DNA from: CAWJEL01 sp964647255
Lineage (GTDB): Bacteria; Chloroflexota; Anaerolineae; CG2-30-64-16
Direction: 5' to 3'
Assembly: GCA_964647255.1 (NCBI GenBank)
Contig: CAZYGI010000011.1
Span: 11,759 to 75,758 of the forward strand
DNA: 64,000 bases
In this document: piece after piece, positions 1 through 8,781 of the stretch
Layout: the number at the start of each line of letters is the position of its first letter
Position numbering within the stretch: the first letter of the stretch is position 1
Notes under the pieces: model-generated
Told to the model about the DNA's origin: nothing
The model's input: only the letters and a program-made list of their open reading frames with translations
The model's database searches: none
Translations under genes and position numbers: made by a program

Positions 1-2
1 AC

Positions 3-350
3 GATGTGTTGCCCGTCGTGGAGGCGGGCGAACTGCTCGGCATGCTGATGGTGCAGGAAGGTGACTTGCAATTGACGCCGTTGGGCCAGGCGTATGCCGA
101 CGCCAGCATCCTTGCGCGCAAGGAGTTACTGGCAGGTCGCGTGCTGCGTGTGCCGACCATGAACTGGATCTACGAGACGTTGCAGCAAGACGACGATCAG
201 CGCGTGGCAAAAGAATACTTCATGGATCGGCTGCAAGAGGAATTCGGGGACTGGGCCGGCGAACAACTCGATATCGCGATCAACTGGGGCCGGCACGCCG
301 AATTGTTTGCCTTCGACGATGATACCGACGAGTTGTACCGTGAGTCTTGA
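3..350 (+). CDS. ABC transporter ATPase, C-terminal part only
   Basis: The gene is cut by the window edge; only the last 115 codons are present, in the frame starting at base 3. The protein matches the AAA-associated C-terminal domain that follows the ATPase core in some nitrate/sulfonate/taurine-type ABC ATPases. Typical features are a start around LPVVEAGELLGML, a VQEGD-LTPLG segment, and an ending with WGRHAELFAFDDDTDELY. This domain is regulatory and winged-helix-like, not catalytic. No Walker motif is visible because the N-terminal part lies outside the window, so the substrate cannot be stated. It converges on the CHAT gene, with a 66-bp gap holding no obvious terminator. Confidence 0.75.
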   Translation, partial: DVLPVVEAGELLGMLMVQEGDLQLTPLGQAYADASILARKELLAGRVLRVPTMNWIYETLQQDDDQRVAKEYFMDRLQEEFGDWAGEQLDIAINWGRHAELFAFDDDTDELYRES

Positions 351-416
351 ATATTGCTTAGCGGAAGCAGAAGCGCCAACAACACCGTCCGTTCTGCGAT
401 CGTGCGCTCTCGATCA

Positions 417-1760
417 TCACTTCGGCGGCTCGTGCTGCATGGCAGCCAATCGGCGCTGGATCACCGCTAATCCTTTCCGGGCGGCCGCCTGGGCCTCTGG
501 CTGGCGGTCGTCGAGGTGCGTGCGGTAGGCGGCTTCGGCATCGAGCAGCGTCTGTCGCCAGGTAGCTAGCACGCCGGGATCGGCCAGGGCCCAATCGTCG
601 TTGATCCCCAAGCTGGTTTGCAGCGAGCCGGTCAGCGCCTGCAATTGTGCGTGGCCTGCGGTGGGTTGCGACTCGGCCTGGGGAAGCCGATAGATCACCC
701 CATCGGCCGCGTGGGTGTACAGCACCGGCGCGGCCCAGCCCCGGGCATCTTCGTCGGCGTGTAGCACCGACACCATGCCGCGCGCATAGGTCAGCGCGAC
801 GTCCACCTGCCCCGCGCCGTCGCCCAGGCACAGTCGCTTGTAGAATTCCCGCGCAAAGGTGTGCGCGGCCGCATCTGTGATCGGATACTGCATCGCCACC
901 ACGGCGGGCACACCGAAACGCACCATTTGCGGCGCCAGCCCTTGGAAGCCGCGGCCGTCTTCCAGCTTGCCGCTGTTGCACGCGTTCATGATCACCAGCT
1001 TCACCGCCCGATAATTCACTGCCAGGCGTGACAGCGTGCCGCTGTGGATCCAATCGGCCGTGCCGTCAGGTTGGTTCAGGCCGATGTAACCCCGGCCGTC
1101 CACGAACGCGCCGTGCCCGCCGAAGTGGATGATGTCATAATCCCCAGTCAGCAGCGCGTCCGCAAGATCGGTGCGCGTCACCAGGCCCGCCAGCGTGCGC
1201 ACCCGCAACGCGGTGGTGAGCGAGCTCGCCACTTCTTCGATGCTGCGTCGTTCGGCCGCAAGATCGAGATCGGCGGTCTGCGGCAGCACCAGCAGCAGGC
1301 TTAAGGGCAGCGCGGCCGCCTGCTCCGCCAGCGCGCCCAGGCGATTCGCCTGGTCAAAGTAGCGCACCAGCGGCGTGGCCGGCGAGAGCGCAAACAGATG
1401 CTCGCGCTCCGGGTCGCGGAGCAGCTCCCAGGGCCATGCGCTGATCTCCGGCGAGTCAATCGTCAACCGCAGCCGCAGCCCGCGGCCGTTCCGTTGGGCG
1501 CGATCCCAGGCCAGCCGCAGGTGCGTCTCCACTGGCTCTGGCGTGAGCCAGCGGAACAGTGCGCTGCCGGCCGCCGCCAGCGCAGCCTCGCCGTCACCCC
1601 GGACCTGGAGCTCGGCAACCTCTGCCAGATGCGCCCGCAGCTTTTCGTCGGGCGCAGGCAGCGCCGTGGCGACGCGCCCAAGCTCCTCTGCCAGGGCTGT
1701 CACGGGATAGCCGGCGCCCTGAAACTCGTTGATCGTGATGGTGAAGTCGTGGTATTGCAT
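417..1760 (-). CDS. CHAT domain (caspase-like) protein
   Basis: A 447-residue protein with a CHAT (caspase HetF-associated) peptidase domain. The PWELLRDP motif (about 110-117) precedes the catalytic part. The His is in HFGGHG (H216) and the Cys in NACNSG (C261), the normal clan CD dyad arrangement. No signal peptide, TPR repeats or membrane segments are evident; the last 75 residues look helical and charged. Family members cleave proteins after activation by a partner. Neither the ABC gene nor yvcK is a plausible partner, so the target is unknown. The gene stands alone, divergent from yvcK. The ATG at 1760 is followed immediately by conserved-looking sequence. Confidence 0.85.
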   Translation of the reverse strand: MQYHDFTITINEFQGAGYPVTALAEELGRVATALPAPDEKLRAHLAEVAELQVRGDGEAALAAAGSALFRWLTPEPVETHLRLAWDRAQRNGRGLRLRLTIDSPEISAWPWELLRDPEREHLFALSPATPLVRYFDQANRLGALAEQAAALPLSLLLVLPQTADLDLAAERRSIEEVASSLTTALRVRTLAGLVTRTDLADALLTGDYDIIHFGGHGAFVDGRGYIGLNQPDGTADWIHSGTLSRLAVNYRAVKLVIMNACNSGKLEDGRGFQGLAPQMVRFGVPAVVAMQYPITDAAAHTFAREFYKRLCLGDGAGQVDVALTYARGMVSVLHADEDARGWAAPVLYTHAADGVIYRLPQAESQPTAGHAQLQALTGSLQTSLGINDDWALADPGVLATWRQTLLDAEAAYRTHLDDRQPEAQAAARKGLAVIQRRLAAMQHEPPK

Positions 1761-1858
1761 AAGGACCTTTTATCGAGTCACAAATAATATGATATAACTT
1801 TAGCATAAGAGGGATAAACGGTCAACTCCCCTGCGGCTGAAAAAAGCCCGGAATTGCT

Positions 1859-1887
1859 TTGACTTACCCCCGGTCTTCCCATATAAT
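1859..1887 (+). promoter_or_regulatory. Sigma70-type promoter for yvcK
   Basis: TTGACT (1859-1864) and TATAAT (1882-1887) are separated by exactly 17 bp. The start is predicted near 1894, leaving a leader of about 110 nt before the yvcK ATG. In the leader, AGCCTAT (about 1912) can pair with ATAGGCT (about 1982) just before the gene; no known riboswitch class is recognisable. Confidence 0.75.
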
Positions 1888-2004
1888 GTCGCGGCGGTCG
1901 AGAGCCTATGCGAAAAAGGATGGCGTAGCTTCTTGTCGGCGTTTTGAACGGGTACAAGGCCCTATGCTGCGAGTGATTCGGATAGGCTTTTGAGTGAGGT
2001 GAGC

Positions 2005-3312
2005 ATGGCGCACTGGGTGGAGCAGGTGCCCCATCATCTGAAGTGGCTGCGGCCGGGCATGGGGGTCAAGCGCTGGATCGCCCTGCTTGTCGTCGGTTTG
2101 GGGGTGTTGACCCTCGCGGTGGCAGCGCTTTCGCGTGCCGTTGAGTTGCGCGGCCTCTGGACAATCCTCCAACAGCTTCACCTGCCGCGGCTGAACCCCA
2201 CCGTTGAAGCCCTCATTCTCTTTCTGATCGGGAGCGGACTGGTGGCGGGCGGCGTTTACAACATCAACCGTACGCTGCTGTCGGCCTATCGGCGGACCAG
2301 CCCGGATGATGTGGTAGATGTCGTGTACCGGCACCGGCAGCGGCAGCGCGGGCCAAAGGTCGTTGCGATCGGCGGCGGGCATGGGCTGAACACGCTGCTG
2401 CGCGGCCTCAAGGAGCTCACCGACAACACCACGGCGATTGTCACTGTGGCGGATGATGGCGGCAGCAGCGGGCGGCTGCGCCGCGATCTGGGGATGCTGC
2501 CGCCGGGCGACTTCCGCAACTGCATTGCGGCCCTGTCGGACGCCGAAGGCCTGGTTTCGCAGCTTTTTCAATATCGTTTCGGTTCGGACACTACGGATCT
2601 GGAAGGGCACAGCTTCGGCAACCTCTATTTGACCGCGATGACGGCCATCACCGGCAGTTTTGAGGCGGCGCTCGAGCAATCCAGCCGGGTGTTGGCGGTG
2701 CGCGGGAGCGTGATCCCTTCGACGCTGGCCCAGGTGACGTTGTGCGCGGAGGTGTTGGCGCCGGCTGCCGCGGACACGGCCGCGACCGCCCATCGCGTCA
2801 TCCAGGTGCGCGGCGAGTCGTCGGTAGGCAGCGCCAGCGGCCCGATTCAACGCGTGTACCTGGAACCCCACGATCCGCCCGCGTATCCCCGGGCCATCCG
2901 GGCCATCCTTGATGCCGACCTGATCGTGATCGGGCCGGGCAGCCTGTATACCAGCGTCCTGCCCAATCTGCTGGTGCCTGATCTGGCTGCAGCGCTCCTG
3001 TCCTCCCCCGCGTTTAAGATCTATGTTTGTAACGTGGCAACCCAGGCCGGCGAAACGGAGGGCTTTGACGTCGGCGCGCACGTGGAGGCCCTGCGCCAGC
3101 ACGTCGGCGCCGAGATGATTACCACGGTGCTGGCGAACAACACCTTCGGCCCCACCCCGCCGCCGGGCGCGGGGGTGGATTGGGTCCGGCTGCCCGCAAG
3201 CGCGCCGGTTGACTATCAACTGATTACTCGCGATCTGAGCAATCCGCAATACCCCTGGCGGCACGATTCACGCAAGCTGGCGCAGTCACTGATCGAATTG
3301 ATCGGCGGCTGA
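2005..3312 (+). CDS. yvcK: YvcK-type gluconeogenesis/cell-shape factor (CofD-like fold)
   Basis: 435 residues. The body from about residue 115 matches YvcK/CofD-like proteins: VVAIGGGHGLNTLLRGLK, then VADDGGSSGRLR and GDFRNCIAALSD, the nucleotide-sugar binding motifs of this fold. Bacillus YvcK binds UDP-sugars and supports growth on gluconeogenic carbon sources and cell-wall synthesis. This version carries an extra N-terminus with two probable membrane segments (about residues 17-38 and 60-82), so it should be membrane-anchored with the catalytic fold in the cytoplasm. ATG 2005 is chosen because GAGGTG lies just upstream; an in-frame TTG at 1990 lacks such support. The usual whiA/rapZ neighbours are absent. 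Confidence 0.9.
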   Translation: MAHWVEQVPHHLKWLRPGMGVKRWIALLVVGLGVLTLAVAALSRAVELRGLWTILQQLHLPRLNPTVEALILFLIGSGLVAGGVYNINRTLLSAYRRTSPDDVVDVVYRHRQRQRGPKVVAIGGGHGLNTLLRGLKELTDNTTAIVTVADDGGSSGRLRRDLGMLPPGDFRNCIAALSDAEGLVSQLFQYRFGSDTTDLEGHSFGNLYLTAMTAITGSFEAALEQSSRVLAVRGSVIPSTLAQVTLCAEVLAPAAADTAATAHRVIQVRGESSVGSASGPIQRVYLEPHDPPAYPRAIRAILDADLIVIGPGSLYTSVLPNLLVPDLAAALLSSPAFKIYVCNVATQAGETEGFDVGAHVEALRQHVGAEMITTVLANNTFGPTPPPGAGVDWVRLPASAPVDYQLITRDLSNPQYPWRHDSRKLAQSLIELIGG

Positions 3313-3334
3313 GCATTTTTGGAGGGAATCCCCG

Positions 3335-3904
3335 ATGACCCAAGAGCGATCCTGTGGCGACCATTTTGCCACCCTGTACCAGGTTGCACGCACCGTTAAC
3401 TCCTCTCTCGACATCATGCAGGTTCTGCAGACGATTGTCAGTAGCGCCACCGAGGCGCTGGGGGTCAAGGCGTGTTCGTTGCGCCTGCTCGGTCCCGATG
3501 GGCGGCGCCTCATGTTTGGCGCGGCTGATGGATTGAGCGCTAACTACCGCGCCAAGGGCGCCGTGGATTTGACCCATAGCGAGGTGGATCATCTGGCGCT
3601 CCTGCTCGCGAAGCCGGTGTACATCGCCGACGCGCGCAGCGATGTCCGTTTCCAGTATCCCGAACAAGCGGCCGAGGAAGGGATCGTATCGGTGCTGGTG
3701 ACGCCGCTGCGCGTCCAGGATCAGCCGATCGGCGTGCTGCGCGTTTACACTCAAGACGAGCGCACCTTCTCCGCCGCCGAGGTGGCGCTGGTCGAGGCGA
3801 TTGCAAGCCTGAGCGCGCTTGCCATCGAAAATGCACGGCTTTACGAGCGCCTGGACCGCAACTACCAGGCCGCGATCGAGTTTGGGGAGCGTCTGTTTGA
3901 CTAA
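3335..3904 (+). CDS. GAF domain protein
   Basis: 189 residues consisting almost entirely of one GAF domain. The N-terminal helix (YQVARTVNSSLDIMQVLQ) and the strand-rich core ending in FSAAEVALVEAIASLSALAIENARLY are typical of small-molecule- or redox-sensing GAF modules. The C-terminal helix, which normally connects to a kinase or cyclase, simply stops. It is therefore a single-domain sensor with no output module, presumably acting on a partner protein. The start has a good GGAGG at 3320-3324. It follows yvcK by 22 bp and is probably cotranscribed. Ligand unknown. Confidence 0.85.
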   Translation: MTQERSCGDHFATLYQVARTVNSSLDIMQVLQTIVSSATEALGVKACSLRLLGPDGRRLMFGAADGLSANYRAKGAVDLTHSEVDHLALLLAKPVYIADARSDVRFQYPEQAAEEGIVSVLVTPLRVQDQPIGVLRVYTQDERTFSAAEVALVEAIASLSALAIENARLYERLDRNYQAAIEFGERLFD

Positions 3905-4092
3905 GGCCGCAGCCTATTTTTCCGCTCTCATTACGTGATGTAGCTCATATTCACCGCGCGCCCGCTATGATACACTTGCGCTGGTGAATAAAATGGGTGT
4001 ATCCTCGGAGTGTCCAATGGCGCCGGCGCAGACATTGACCGGCGCGTTATTTTGTGGCGCGAGCCACGCCAGAGATCAAGGGAGGTTCTTCG

Positions 4093-5148
4093 ATGACAAC
4101 CAAGGTTGGTATCAACGGGTTCGGCCGGATTGGCCGCCAGGTCCTGAAGGCAATTCGTGACCATCATGCCGATACGCTCGAAGTTGTGGCGTTCAATGAC
4201 ATCGGTGACCTGAAGACGATGGCCCACCTCTTGAAATACGACTCGAACTATGGCCGCTTCGACGGCACGGTTGAAGTCGGGGAGGATGCCCTGGTGATTG
4301 ATGGCAAGCCGGTGAAGGTCTTCAAGGAGACTGATCCGGGCAAGCTGCCGTGGGCGGATCTGGGCGTTGAGATCGTCGTTGAGTCCACCGGCTTGTTCAC
4401 CATCAAGAAGGATGGCGTCAACAAGAAGGGCAAGGTCGTTCAGGGCGCCGAGAACCATATCACCAAGGGCGGGGCGAAGAAGGTGATCATTTCCGCGCCG
4501 GCCGAGGGCGAAGACATCACGATCGTCATGGGCGTGAACGACGACAAGTATGACCCGGCTGTCCATCATGTGATCTCCAACGCTTCCTGCACCACGAACT
4601 GTCTGGCGCCGGCGGCAAAGGTCGTCAACGACAATTACAAGATCGTGCGCGGCCTGATGACTACGGTGCACTCCTACACCAACGACCAGAAGATCCTGGA
4701 CCTGCCGCACAGTGACCTGCGCCGGGCGCGTGCCGCGGCCATGAGCATTATTCCGACCACCACCGGTGCCGCCAAGGCCGTCGCGTTGGTGATCCCCGAG
4801 CTGAAGGGCAAGTTTGACGGCTACGCGCTGCGGGTGCCCACCAGCACCGTCTCCGTGGTGGACTTCACCGCCCAGATCGAGACGCCGACCACCACCGAAG
4901 AACTGCGCCAGGCATTCCGTAACGCAGCCGCCGGCCCGATGAAGGGCATCCTCGCCGCAGTGGACGAGCCCCTGGTCTCGATTGATTTCAAGGGCGATCC
5001 GCACAGCTCCTCTGTGGACCTGCCGTTCACCATGGTGCTCGGCAAGGAAAAGAACGACTTCATCAAGGTCGTTACCTGGTACGACAACGAGTGGGGCTAC
5101 AGCGTCCGCACCGCAGACCTGGCCGCATTGCTGGCGAGCAAGCTGTAA
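4093..5148 (+). CDS. gap: Glyceraldehyde-3-phosphate dehydrogenase
   Basis: 351 residues. Cytosolic glycolytic and gluconeogenic enzyme oxidising glyceraldehyde-3-phosphate to 1,3-bisphosphoglycerate with NAD(P). The Rossmann motif GINGFGRIGRQ (6-16) and the catalytic Cys in SNASCTTNC (C166) are present, as are TTVHSYTNDQ and the C-terminal WYDNEWGYS. The protein is about 12-15 residues longer than usual because of a Lys-rich insertion (about 105-120) before the NHITKGGAKKV strand. ATG 4093 is chosen because AGGGAGG sits 7-8 bp upstream; a longer reading frame lacks a ribosome site. A weak -10-like TATGAT lies at 3966-3971. It heads the gap-pgk group. Confidence 0.97.
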   Translation: MTTKVGINGFGRIGRQVLKAIRDHHADTLEVVAFNDIGDLKTMAHLLKYDSNYGRFDGTVEVGEDALVIDGKPVKVFKETDPGKLPWADLGVEIVVESTGLFTIKKDGVNKKGKVVQGAENHITKGGAKKVIISAPAEGEDITIVMGVNDDKYDPAVHHVISNASCTTNCLAPAAKVVNDNYKIVRGLMTTVHSYTNDQKILDLPHSDLRRARAAAMSIIPTTTGAAKAVALVIPELKGKFDGYALRVPTSTVSVVDFTAQIETPTTTEELRQAFRNAAAGPMKGILAAVDEPLVSIDFKGDPHSSSVDLPFTMVLGKEKNDFIKVVTWYDNEWGYSVRTADLAALLASKL

Positions 5149-5162
5149 CCGGGTAAACGCGT

Positions 5163-5245
5163 AGGAAGTAGATAAGTAGAAAGTAGACAAGGAAACAAGG
5201 AAGCCCCGGAAGCACCTTGTCTACTTGTCTACTTGTTTCCTCATT
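5163..5245. repeat. Word-like repeat, family B (GTAGACAAG)
   Basis: The gap-pgk spacer is built from repeated words AAGTAGA, GTAGACAAGG and GGAAACAAGG followed by their complements. AAGTAGACAAGG (5181-5192) pairs perfectly with CCTTGTCTACTT (5215-5226), and GGAAACAAG (5191-5199) can pair with CTTGTTTCC (5232-5240). Related words recur at 6439, 46130, 52450 and 56470. Confidence 0.8.
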
Positions 5246-5262
5246 TACCCTGGAGGAATTCC

Positions 5263-6438
5263 ATGAACAAGAAAACCGTCCGCGATATTGATCTCAAGGG
5301 CAAGCGCGTGCTCATGCGCGTGGACTTCAACGTCCCGATGGCTGCCGGCGCGGTGACCGACGACAAACGCATCAAGGCTGCCCTGCCGACCATCCAGTAC
5401 GTGCTCGACCAGGGCGCATCGTTGATCCTGATGAGCCACCTGGGCCGGCCAAAGGGCACAGGGTTCGATCCCGAATTCAGCCTGAAGCCCGCGTCCGAGG
5501 CGCTGGCAAAGCTGTTGGGCAGGCCCGTCCAGATGGCCCCCGACTGTGTTGGCCCCGAGGTCGAGGCGCTGGCGGCGGCGCTCAAGCCCGGCGAAGTGCT
5601 CATGCTGGAAAACACGCGCTTCTACAAGGGTGAGGAGAAGAACGACCTGGAGCTTGCCAAGCAGATGGCGAGCCTGGGCGAAGTGTACGTGAACGACGCG
5701 TTCGGCTCAGCGCACCGGGCGCATTCCTCCACCGAGGGCGTTGCGCGTTTCCTGCCGGCTGTCTCCGGCTTCCTGATGGAGCAAGAGCTGGAATACCTGG
5801 GCCGCGCTACCGATAACCCGGCGCACCCGTACGTCGCCATCCTCGGCGGCGCCAAGATCAGCGACAAAATCCTGGTGGTCGAGAACATGCTCGCCAAGTG
5901 CGACACGCTGATCATCGGCGGCGGCATGGCGAACACCTTCCTGGCAGCCAAGGGCTACGACATGGCCGACAGCCTGGTAGAAGCTGGCTCGGTCGAGACC
6001 GCGAAGGCGATCCTGGCGAAGGCCGGCGGCAAGTTGCTGCTGCCCGTGGACGCGGTCGTGGCTGACAAATTCGACGCCGAGGCGAACAGCCAGATCGTGG
6101 ATGTGGATAAGGTGCCGGCGGGCTGGCGCGTGTTGGACATCGGCCCCAAGAGCATCGCGGCGTTTGGCGAGGTGCTGAGGGCCGCCAAGTTGGTCGTGTG
6201 GAACGGGCCGATGGGCGTCTTCGAGTTCCCGAAGTTCGCCGAGGGCACGTTCGCCATCGCCAAACTGCTGGCCGAGATTGATGCCACCACCGTCATCGGC
6301 GGCGGCGACAGCGCCAGCGCAGTGAAGAAGGCCGGCGTCGCGAAGAAGATGACGCACGTCTCCACCGGCGGCGGCGCCAGCCTGGAGTTCCTTGAAGGCA
6401 AGGTCCTCCCCGGCGTGGCCGCGCTGAACGACAAGTGA
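5263..6438 (+). CDS. pgk: Phosphoglycerate kinase
   Basis: 391 residues, full length for bacterial PGK. Transfers phosphate between 1,3-bisphosphoglycerate and ADP. The N-terminal substrate-binding signature is RVLMRVDFNVPM, with LMSHLGRPKG as the next phosphoglycerate loop. The nucleotide side has VVWNGPMGVFE and the GGGDSASAVKK loop near the C-terminus. ATG 5263 follows TGGAGGA by 6 bp. It lies 114 bp after gap on the same strand, separated by a hairpin-forming repeat that may set unequal expression of the two genes, and is followed by a terminator. Confidence 0.97.
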   Translation: MNKKTVRDIDLKGKRVLMRVDFNVPMAAGAVTDDKRIKAALPTIQYVLDQGASLILMSHLGRPKGTGFDPEFSLKPASEALAKLLGRPVQMAPDCVGPEVEALAAALKPGEVLMLENTRFYKGEEKNDLELAKQMASLGEVYVNDAFGSAHRAHSSTEGVARFLPAVSGFLMEQELEYLGRATDNPAHPYVAILGGAKISDKILVVENMLAKCDTLIIGGGMANTFLAAKGYDMADSLVEAGSVETAKAILAKAGGKLLLPVDAVVADKFDAEANSQIVDVDKVPAGWRVLDIGPKSIAAFGEVLRAAKLVVWNGPMGVFEFPKFAEGTFAIAKLLAEIDATTVIGGGDSASAVKKAGVAKKMTHVSTGGGASLEFLEGKVLPGVAALNDK

Positions 6439-6491
6439 CCGGTGGATGGGTAGACGGGTAGACCGGTCATCTGGTAAACCAGTGAACCGGG
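6439..6491. repeat. Word-like repeat, family B variant (GGTAGACCGG)
   Basis: Immediately after the pgk stop, the words GGATGGGTAGACGGGTAGAC, CCGGTCATCTGG and GTAAACCAGTGAACCGG form a degenerate run. The pattern resembles the runs at 5163-5245 and 52450-52500. It is non-coding here. Confidence 0.6.
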
Positions 6492-6492
6492 T

Positions 6493-6540
6493 GGGGCAGA
6501 TCGGCTTTCCTTGGGATGGCTGATCTGCCCCGCACTTTTT
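6493..6540 (+). terminator. Rho-independent terminator after pgk
   Basis: GGGGCAGATCGGC (6493-6505) pairs with GCTGATCTGCCCC (6519-6531) with one G-U pair, followed by a run of T (6536-6540). It would end the gap-pgk transcript. Confidence 0.8.
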
Positions 6541-6640
6541 CTCCCCGTCTCTGTCTCCGTGTCCGCGCATCCCCTTGTTTTCTTGTCTGCTTGTTTTCCC
6601 GCGTCCTCTCTTCTCTGTGTCACCTTCTTCCGGCAACATG
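6541..6640. repeat. Word-like repeat, family E/B (CTCCCCGTCTC, CTTGTCTGCTTG)
   Basis: A C/T-rich run made of the words CCCCGTCTCTGTCTCCGTGTC, CTTGTTTTCTTGTCTGCTTG and CGCGTCCTCTC. It resembles family E at 34580, 51650 and 52900. The rest of the spacer, up to the start at 6732, shows no further structure. Confidence 0.6.
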
Positions 6641-6731
6641 CGCGCCGTCATGGTCGGTTGCGACGTTCTTTGATACGCTGTGCTCACCGTTGCGGTTCTT
6701 GGTAGTGTGGCCGGGGCCGCAGGAGGCAGGT

Positions 6732-8192
6732 ATGTCGGCAAGGCTCTCCCGATTCGCGTTTCCCATGTCTGCGCGGCCAGAGAATCCGGCGCGTGGCGTC
6801 TGGTCCACCTCAGAGGTGCGCCAGCGCGTGGTCGGCGCGGATGTAAAGGTGCCATTGCTCGATGGCAGCATGCGCCCTTACGTGAACTTCGACAATGCAG
6901 CGACGACTCCAGCGCTGTGGGATGTGCTTGAGGCGCTGGATCTGTTCATGCCGTGGTATGCTGGCGCCCGGCGCGATGCGGGGTTCAAATCAGAGATTTC
7001 CAGCGCGGCGTACGAGGATGCGCGTGAGATCGTCGGTTGGTTCTTTGGTGCGGACATGAGCCATCAGGTTGTGCTCTTTGTCAAGAATGCCACCGAGGCG
7101 ATCAACAAGGCGGCGCGGCGTCTGGCCCTGGGGCGGGATGATATGGTGTTGGTGTCGTTGATGGAGCACCATTCAAACGACCTGCCCTGGCGCGGCCAGG
7201 CTAACGTTGTGCATGTTGGGCTCCGCCCGGACGGTGCGCTCGATGTGGATGATCTGCGGGCGAAGTTCGAGCAGTATGGCCGACGCATCAGGCTGCTCGC
7301 AGTGACCGGCGCATCGAATGTCACCGGCTACATTAATCCGATCCACGAGTTGGCCGAGCTGGCGCACGGTTACGGCGCCTTGATCCTGGTGGATGCGGCC
7401 CAGCTCGCCCCGCACCGCGGAATTCGTATCCGGCCGGCCGGCGATCCGGGCCACCTCGATTTCCTGGTGGCCTCGGCCCACAAGATGTACGCGCCGTTGG
7501 GCGCCGGCGTCCTGATCGGCCCGCGCAAGATCTTCGCGGAGGGCGCACCGGACAACTGCGGCGGCGGCGCGACTGAGATTGTCACCGAGGACGCGGTCTA
7601 TTGGGCGGGATTGCCCGATCGCGAAGAAGCCGGCGCCCCCAACGTGATCGGCGCCGTGGCGATGGCCGCAGCCTGCCGGGTGCTGACCGAGATCGGCATG
7701 GACCGGCTGGCCGCGCACGAAGCGGATCTGACTCGGTATGCCCTGACCCAGTTGCGCGGAATCGAAGGCATCGAGATCTACGGCGACGCCGATCCGATGA
7801 ACGCGGCCGGCCGGCTTGGCATCATCCCATTTAATCTGCACGGTATGTCGCACCACCTGGTGTCCGCAGCCTTGAGCTATGAGTACGGCATCGGGGTGCA
7901 CAACGGGTGTTGTTGTGCGCAGCCCTACGTCCTGCAACTGCTGGACATCCCGGAACCCGTTGCATGGAGCTGGCGCAAGCAGATCGTGGCGGGCGTGCGC
8001 GCCCATCTGCCCGGTCTGGTGCGGATCAGTTTCGGGTGTTACAATAGCAGTGAAGAGGCGGACCGATTGATTCAGGCGTTGCGCAATATCGCCGCCGGTC
8101 AAATCGCCGGAACGTATGAGCAGGATCAGGCCAGCGGCGCGTACTGCGAGCGGACGTTCCACCCGGAGTTGGAGCAGTATTTCAAGTTGTGA
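6732..8192 (+). CDS. Class V aminotransferase / cysteine desulfurase-like PLP enzyme
   Basis: 486 residues. Fold-type I PLP enzyme of the SufS/CsdA-like class V family. It shows NFDNAATTP near the N-terminus, MEHHSNDLPW (H147, PLP stacking), VDAAQLAPHR (D221) and the PLP lysine in SAHKMYAP (K251). A late HNGCCCAQPY stretch supplies three adjacent cysteines where desulfurases carry one catalytic Cys in a mobile loop. It is longer than SufS (about 410), with an extra N-terminus of about 45 residues. AGGAGG directly precedes ATG 6732. No suf or isc genes are nearby, so sulfur transfer for cluster assembly is possible but not shown; a role as a general cysteine or selenocysteine lyase is equally open. 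Confidence 0.85.
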   Translation: MSARLSRFAFPMSARPENPARGVWSTSEVRQRVVGADVKVPLLDGSMRPYVNFDNAATTPALWDVLEALDLFMPWYAGARRDAGFKSEISSAAYEDAREIVGWFFGADMSHQVVLFVKNATEAINKAARRLALGRDDMVLVSLMEHHSNDLPWRGQANVVHVGLRPDGALDVDDLRAKFEQYGRRIRLLAVTGASNVTGYINPIHELAELAHGYGALILVDAAQLAPHRGIRIRPAGDPGHLDFLVASAHKMYAPLGAGVLIGPRKIFAEGAPDNCGGGATEIVTEDAVYWAGLPDREEAGAPNVIGAVAMAAACRVLTEIGMDRLAAHEADLTRYALTQLRGIEGIEIYGDADPMNAAGRLGIIPFNLHGMSHHLVSAALSYEYGIGVHNGCCCAQPYVLQLLDIPEPVAWSWRKQIVAGVRAHLPGLVRISFGCYNSSEEADRLIQALRNIAAGQIAGTYEQDQASGAYCERTFHPELEQYFKL

Positions 8193-8282
8193 TTGCGGGA
8201 AGCCGGCACCTGGCAGCGGCTTTCGGCGACAGGCGCCCCAGTTTCCCGCCGCCAGTTTCGAGCTTCCGGAGATGGAGGTTAT

Positions 8283-8654
8283 ATGGGCTTTCTGGACAGT
8301 GTGCGCAAGGCTTTGAGCGGTTCGAGCAGCAAGGCCGGTGGCGGCGGGAGCAGCAGCTTCGGCGGAGATGCCAACACTCATTGGGTCTATGCCCAGTGCA
8401 GCCGCTGCGGGGAACCGCTGAAGGCGCGCATCAACCTGATGAACGATCCCAGCCTCGATGACGATGGTGAGGGGTGGATCGTGCGCAAGGGCTTGATCGG
8501 CAGCGGCGCCAACTGGTGCTTCCAGAGCGTTGAGGTCATGCTGAAGTTCGACGCCAAGAAGGAAAAGCTGGTCGCCAGCGAGGCAACTGGCGGGAAGCTC
8601 ATCACCGCGGCCGAGTACGCGGCCTTGCAGCAGGTGGAGGTCAGGGGGCAGTGA
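8283..8654 (+). CDS. Small CxxC protein of unknown function
   Basis: 123 residues. I do not recognise a named family. The N-terminus (MGFLDSVRKAL) is amphipathic, followed by a Ser/Gly-rich linker (13-27). A compact domain then begins HWVYAQCSRCGEPLKARINL with one CxxC, and a third Cys lies in NWCFQS. This could be half of a metal site completed by dimerisation. GGAGATGGAGG precedes the ATG. It sits between the aminotransferase and tpiA on the same strand. Its conserved-looking zinc-ribbon start suggests a real gene. Confidence 0.75.
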   Translation: MGFLDSVRKALSGSSSKAGGGGSSSFGGDANTHWVYAQCSRCGEPLKARINLMNDPSLDDDGEGWIVRKGLIGSGANWCFQSVEVMLKFDAKKEKLVASEATGGKLITAAEYAALQQVEVRGQ

Positions 8655-8768
8655 CCAGAGGTCAGGGAGCTGCGGGCAGAGGTCAAGGGCAGTGAGCGAC
8701 AACTGCCGCGCTGGCCCGTTGCTCGTCGGTTATCGTCTATCGTCTGTCATTCATCGTCATTCGTCCCA
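8655..8768. repeat. Word-like repeats, families D and C
   Basis: First part: GACCAGAGGTCAGGGAGC and CAGAGGTCAAGGGCAGTGAG (family D-like purine words). Second part: CGGTTATCGTCTATCGTCTG and TCATTCATCGTCATTCGTCC, the complement of the family C words GACGATAGAC and GAATGACGA seen at 59640 and 53920. The tpiA ribosome site (AAGGAG) directly follows. Confidence 0.7.
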
Positions 8769-8781
8769 AAAAGGAGCTATC

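Noticed and set aside
1888..2004. A riboswitch in the yvcK leader
   Set aside because: Only one weak long-range pairing is visible; no known class motif (ydaO, glmS, FMN) fits.
1906..3264. Long antisense reading frame (452 codons) opposite yvcK, and similar ones opposite many genes (e.g. 14502-15737, 11 kb region, 29248-30075)
   Set aside because: High GC with G/C third positions leaves antisense frames open; the proteins are low-complexity Arg/Ala/Gly mixtures with no recognisable domain, and the sense genes are clear.
6541..6731. Upstream extension of the class V aminotransferase from 6516
   Set aside because: The residues before MSARLSRF come from the terminator and repeat and have no ribosome site; AGGAGG supports ATG 6732.
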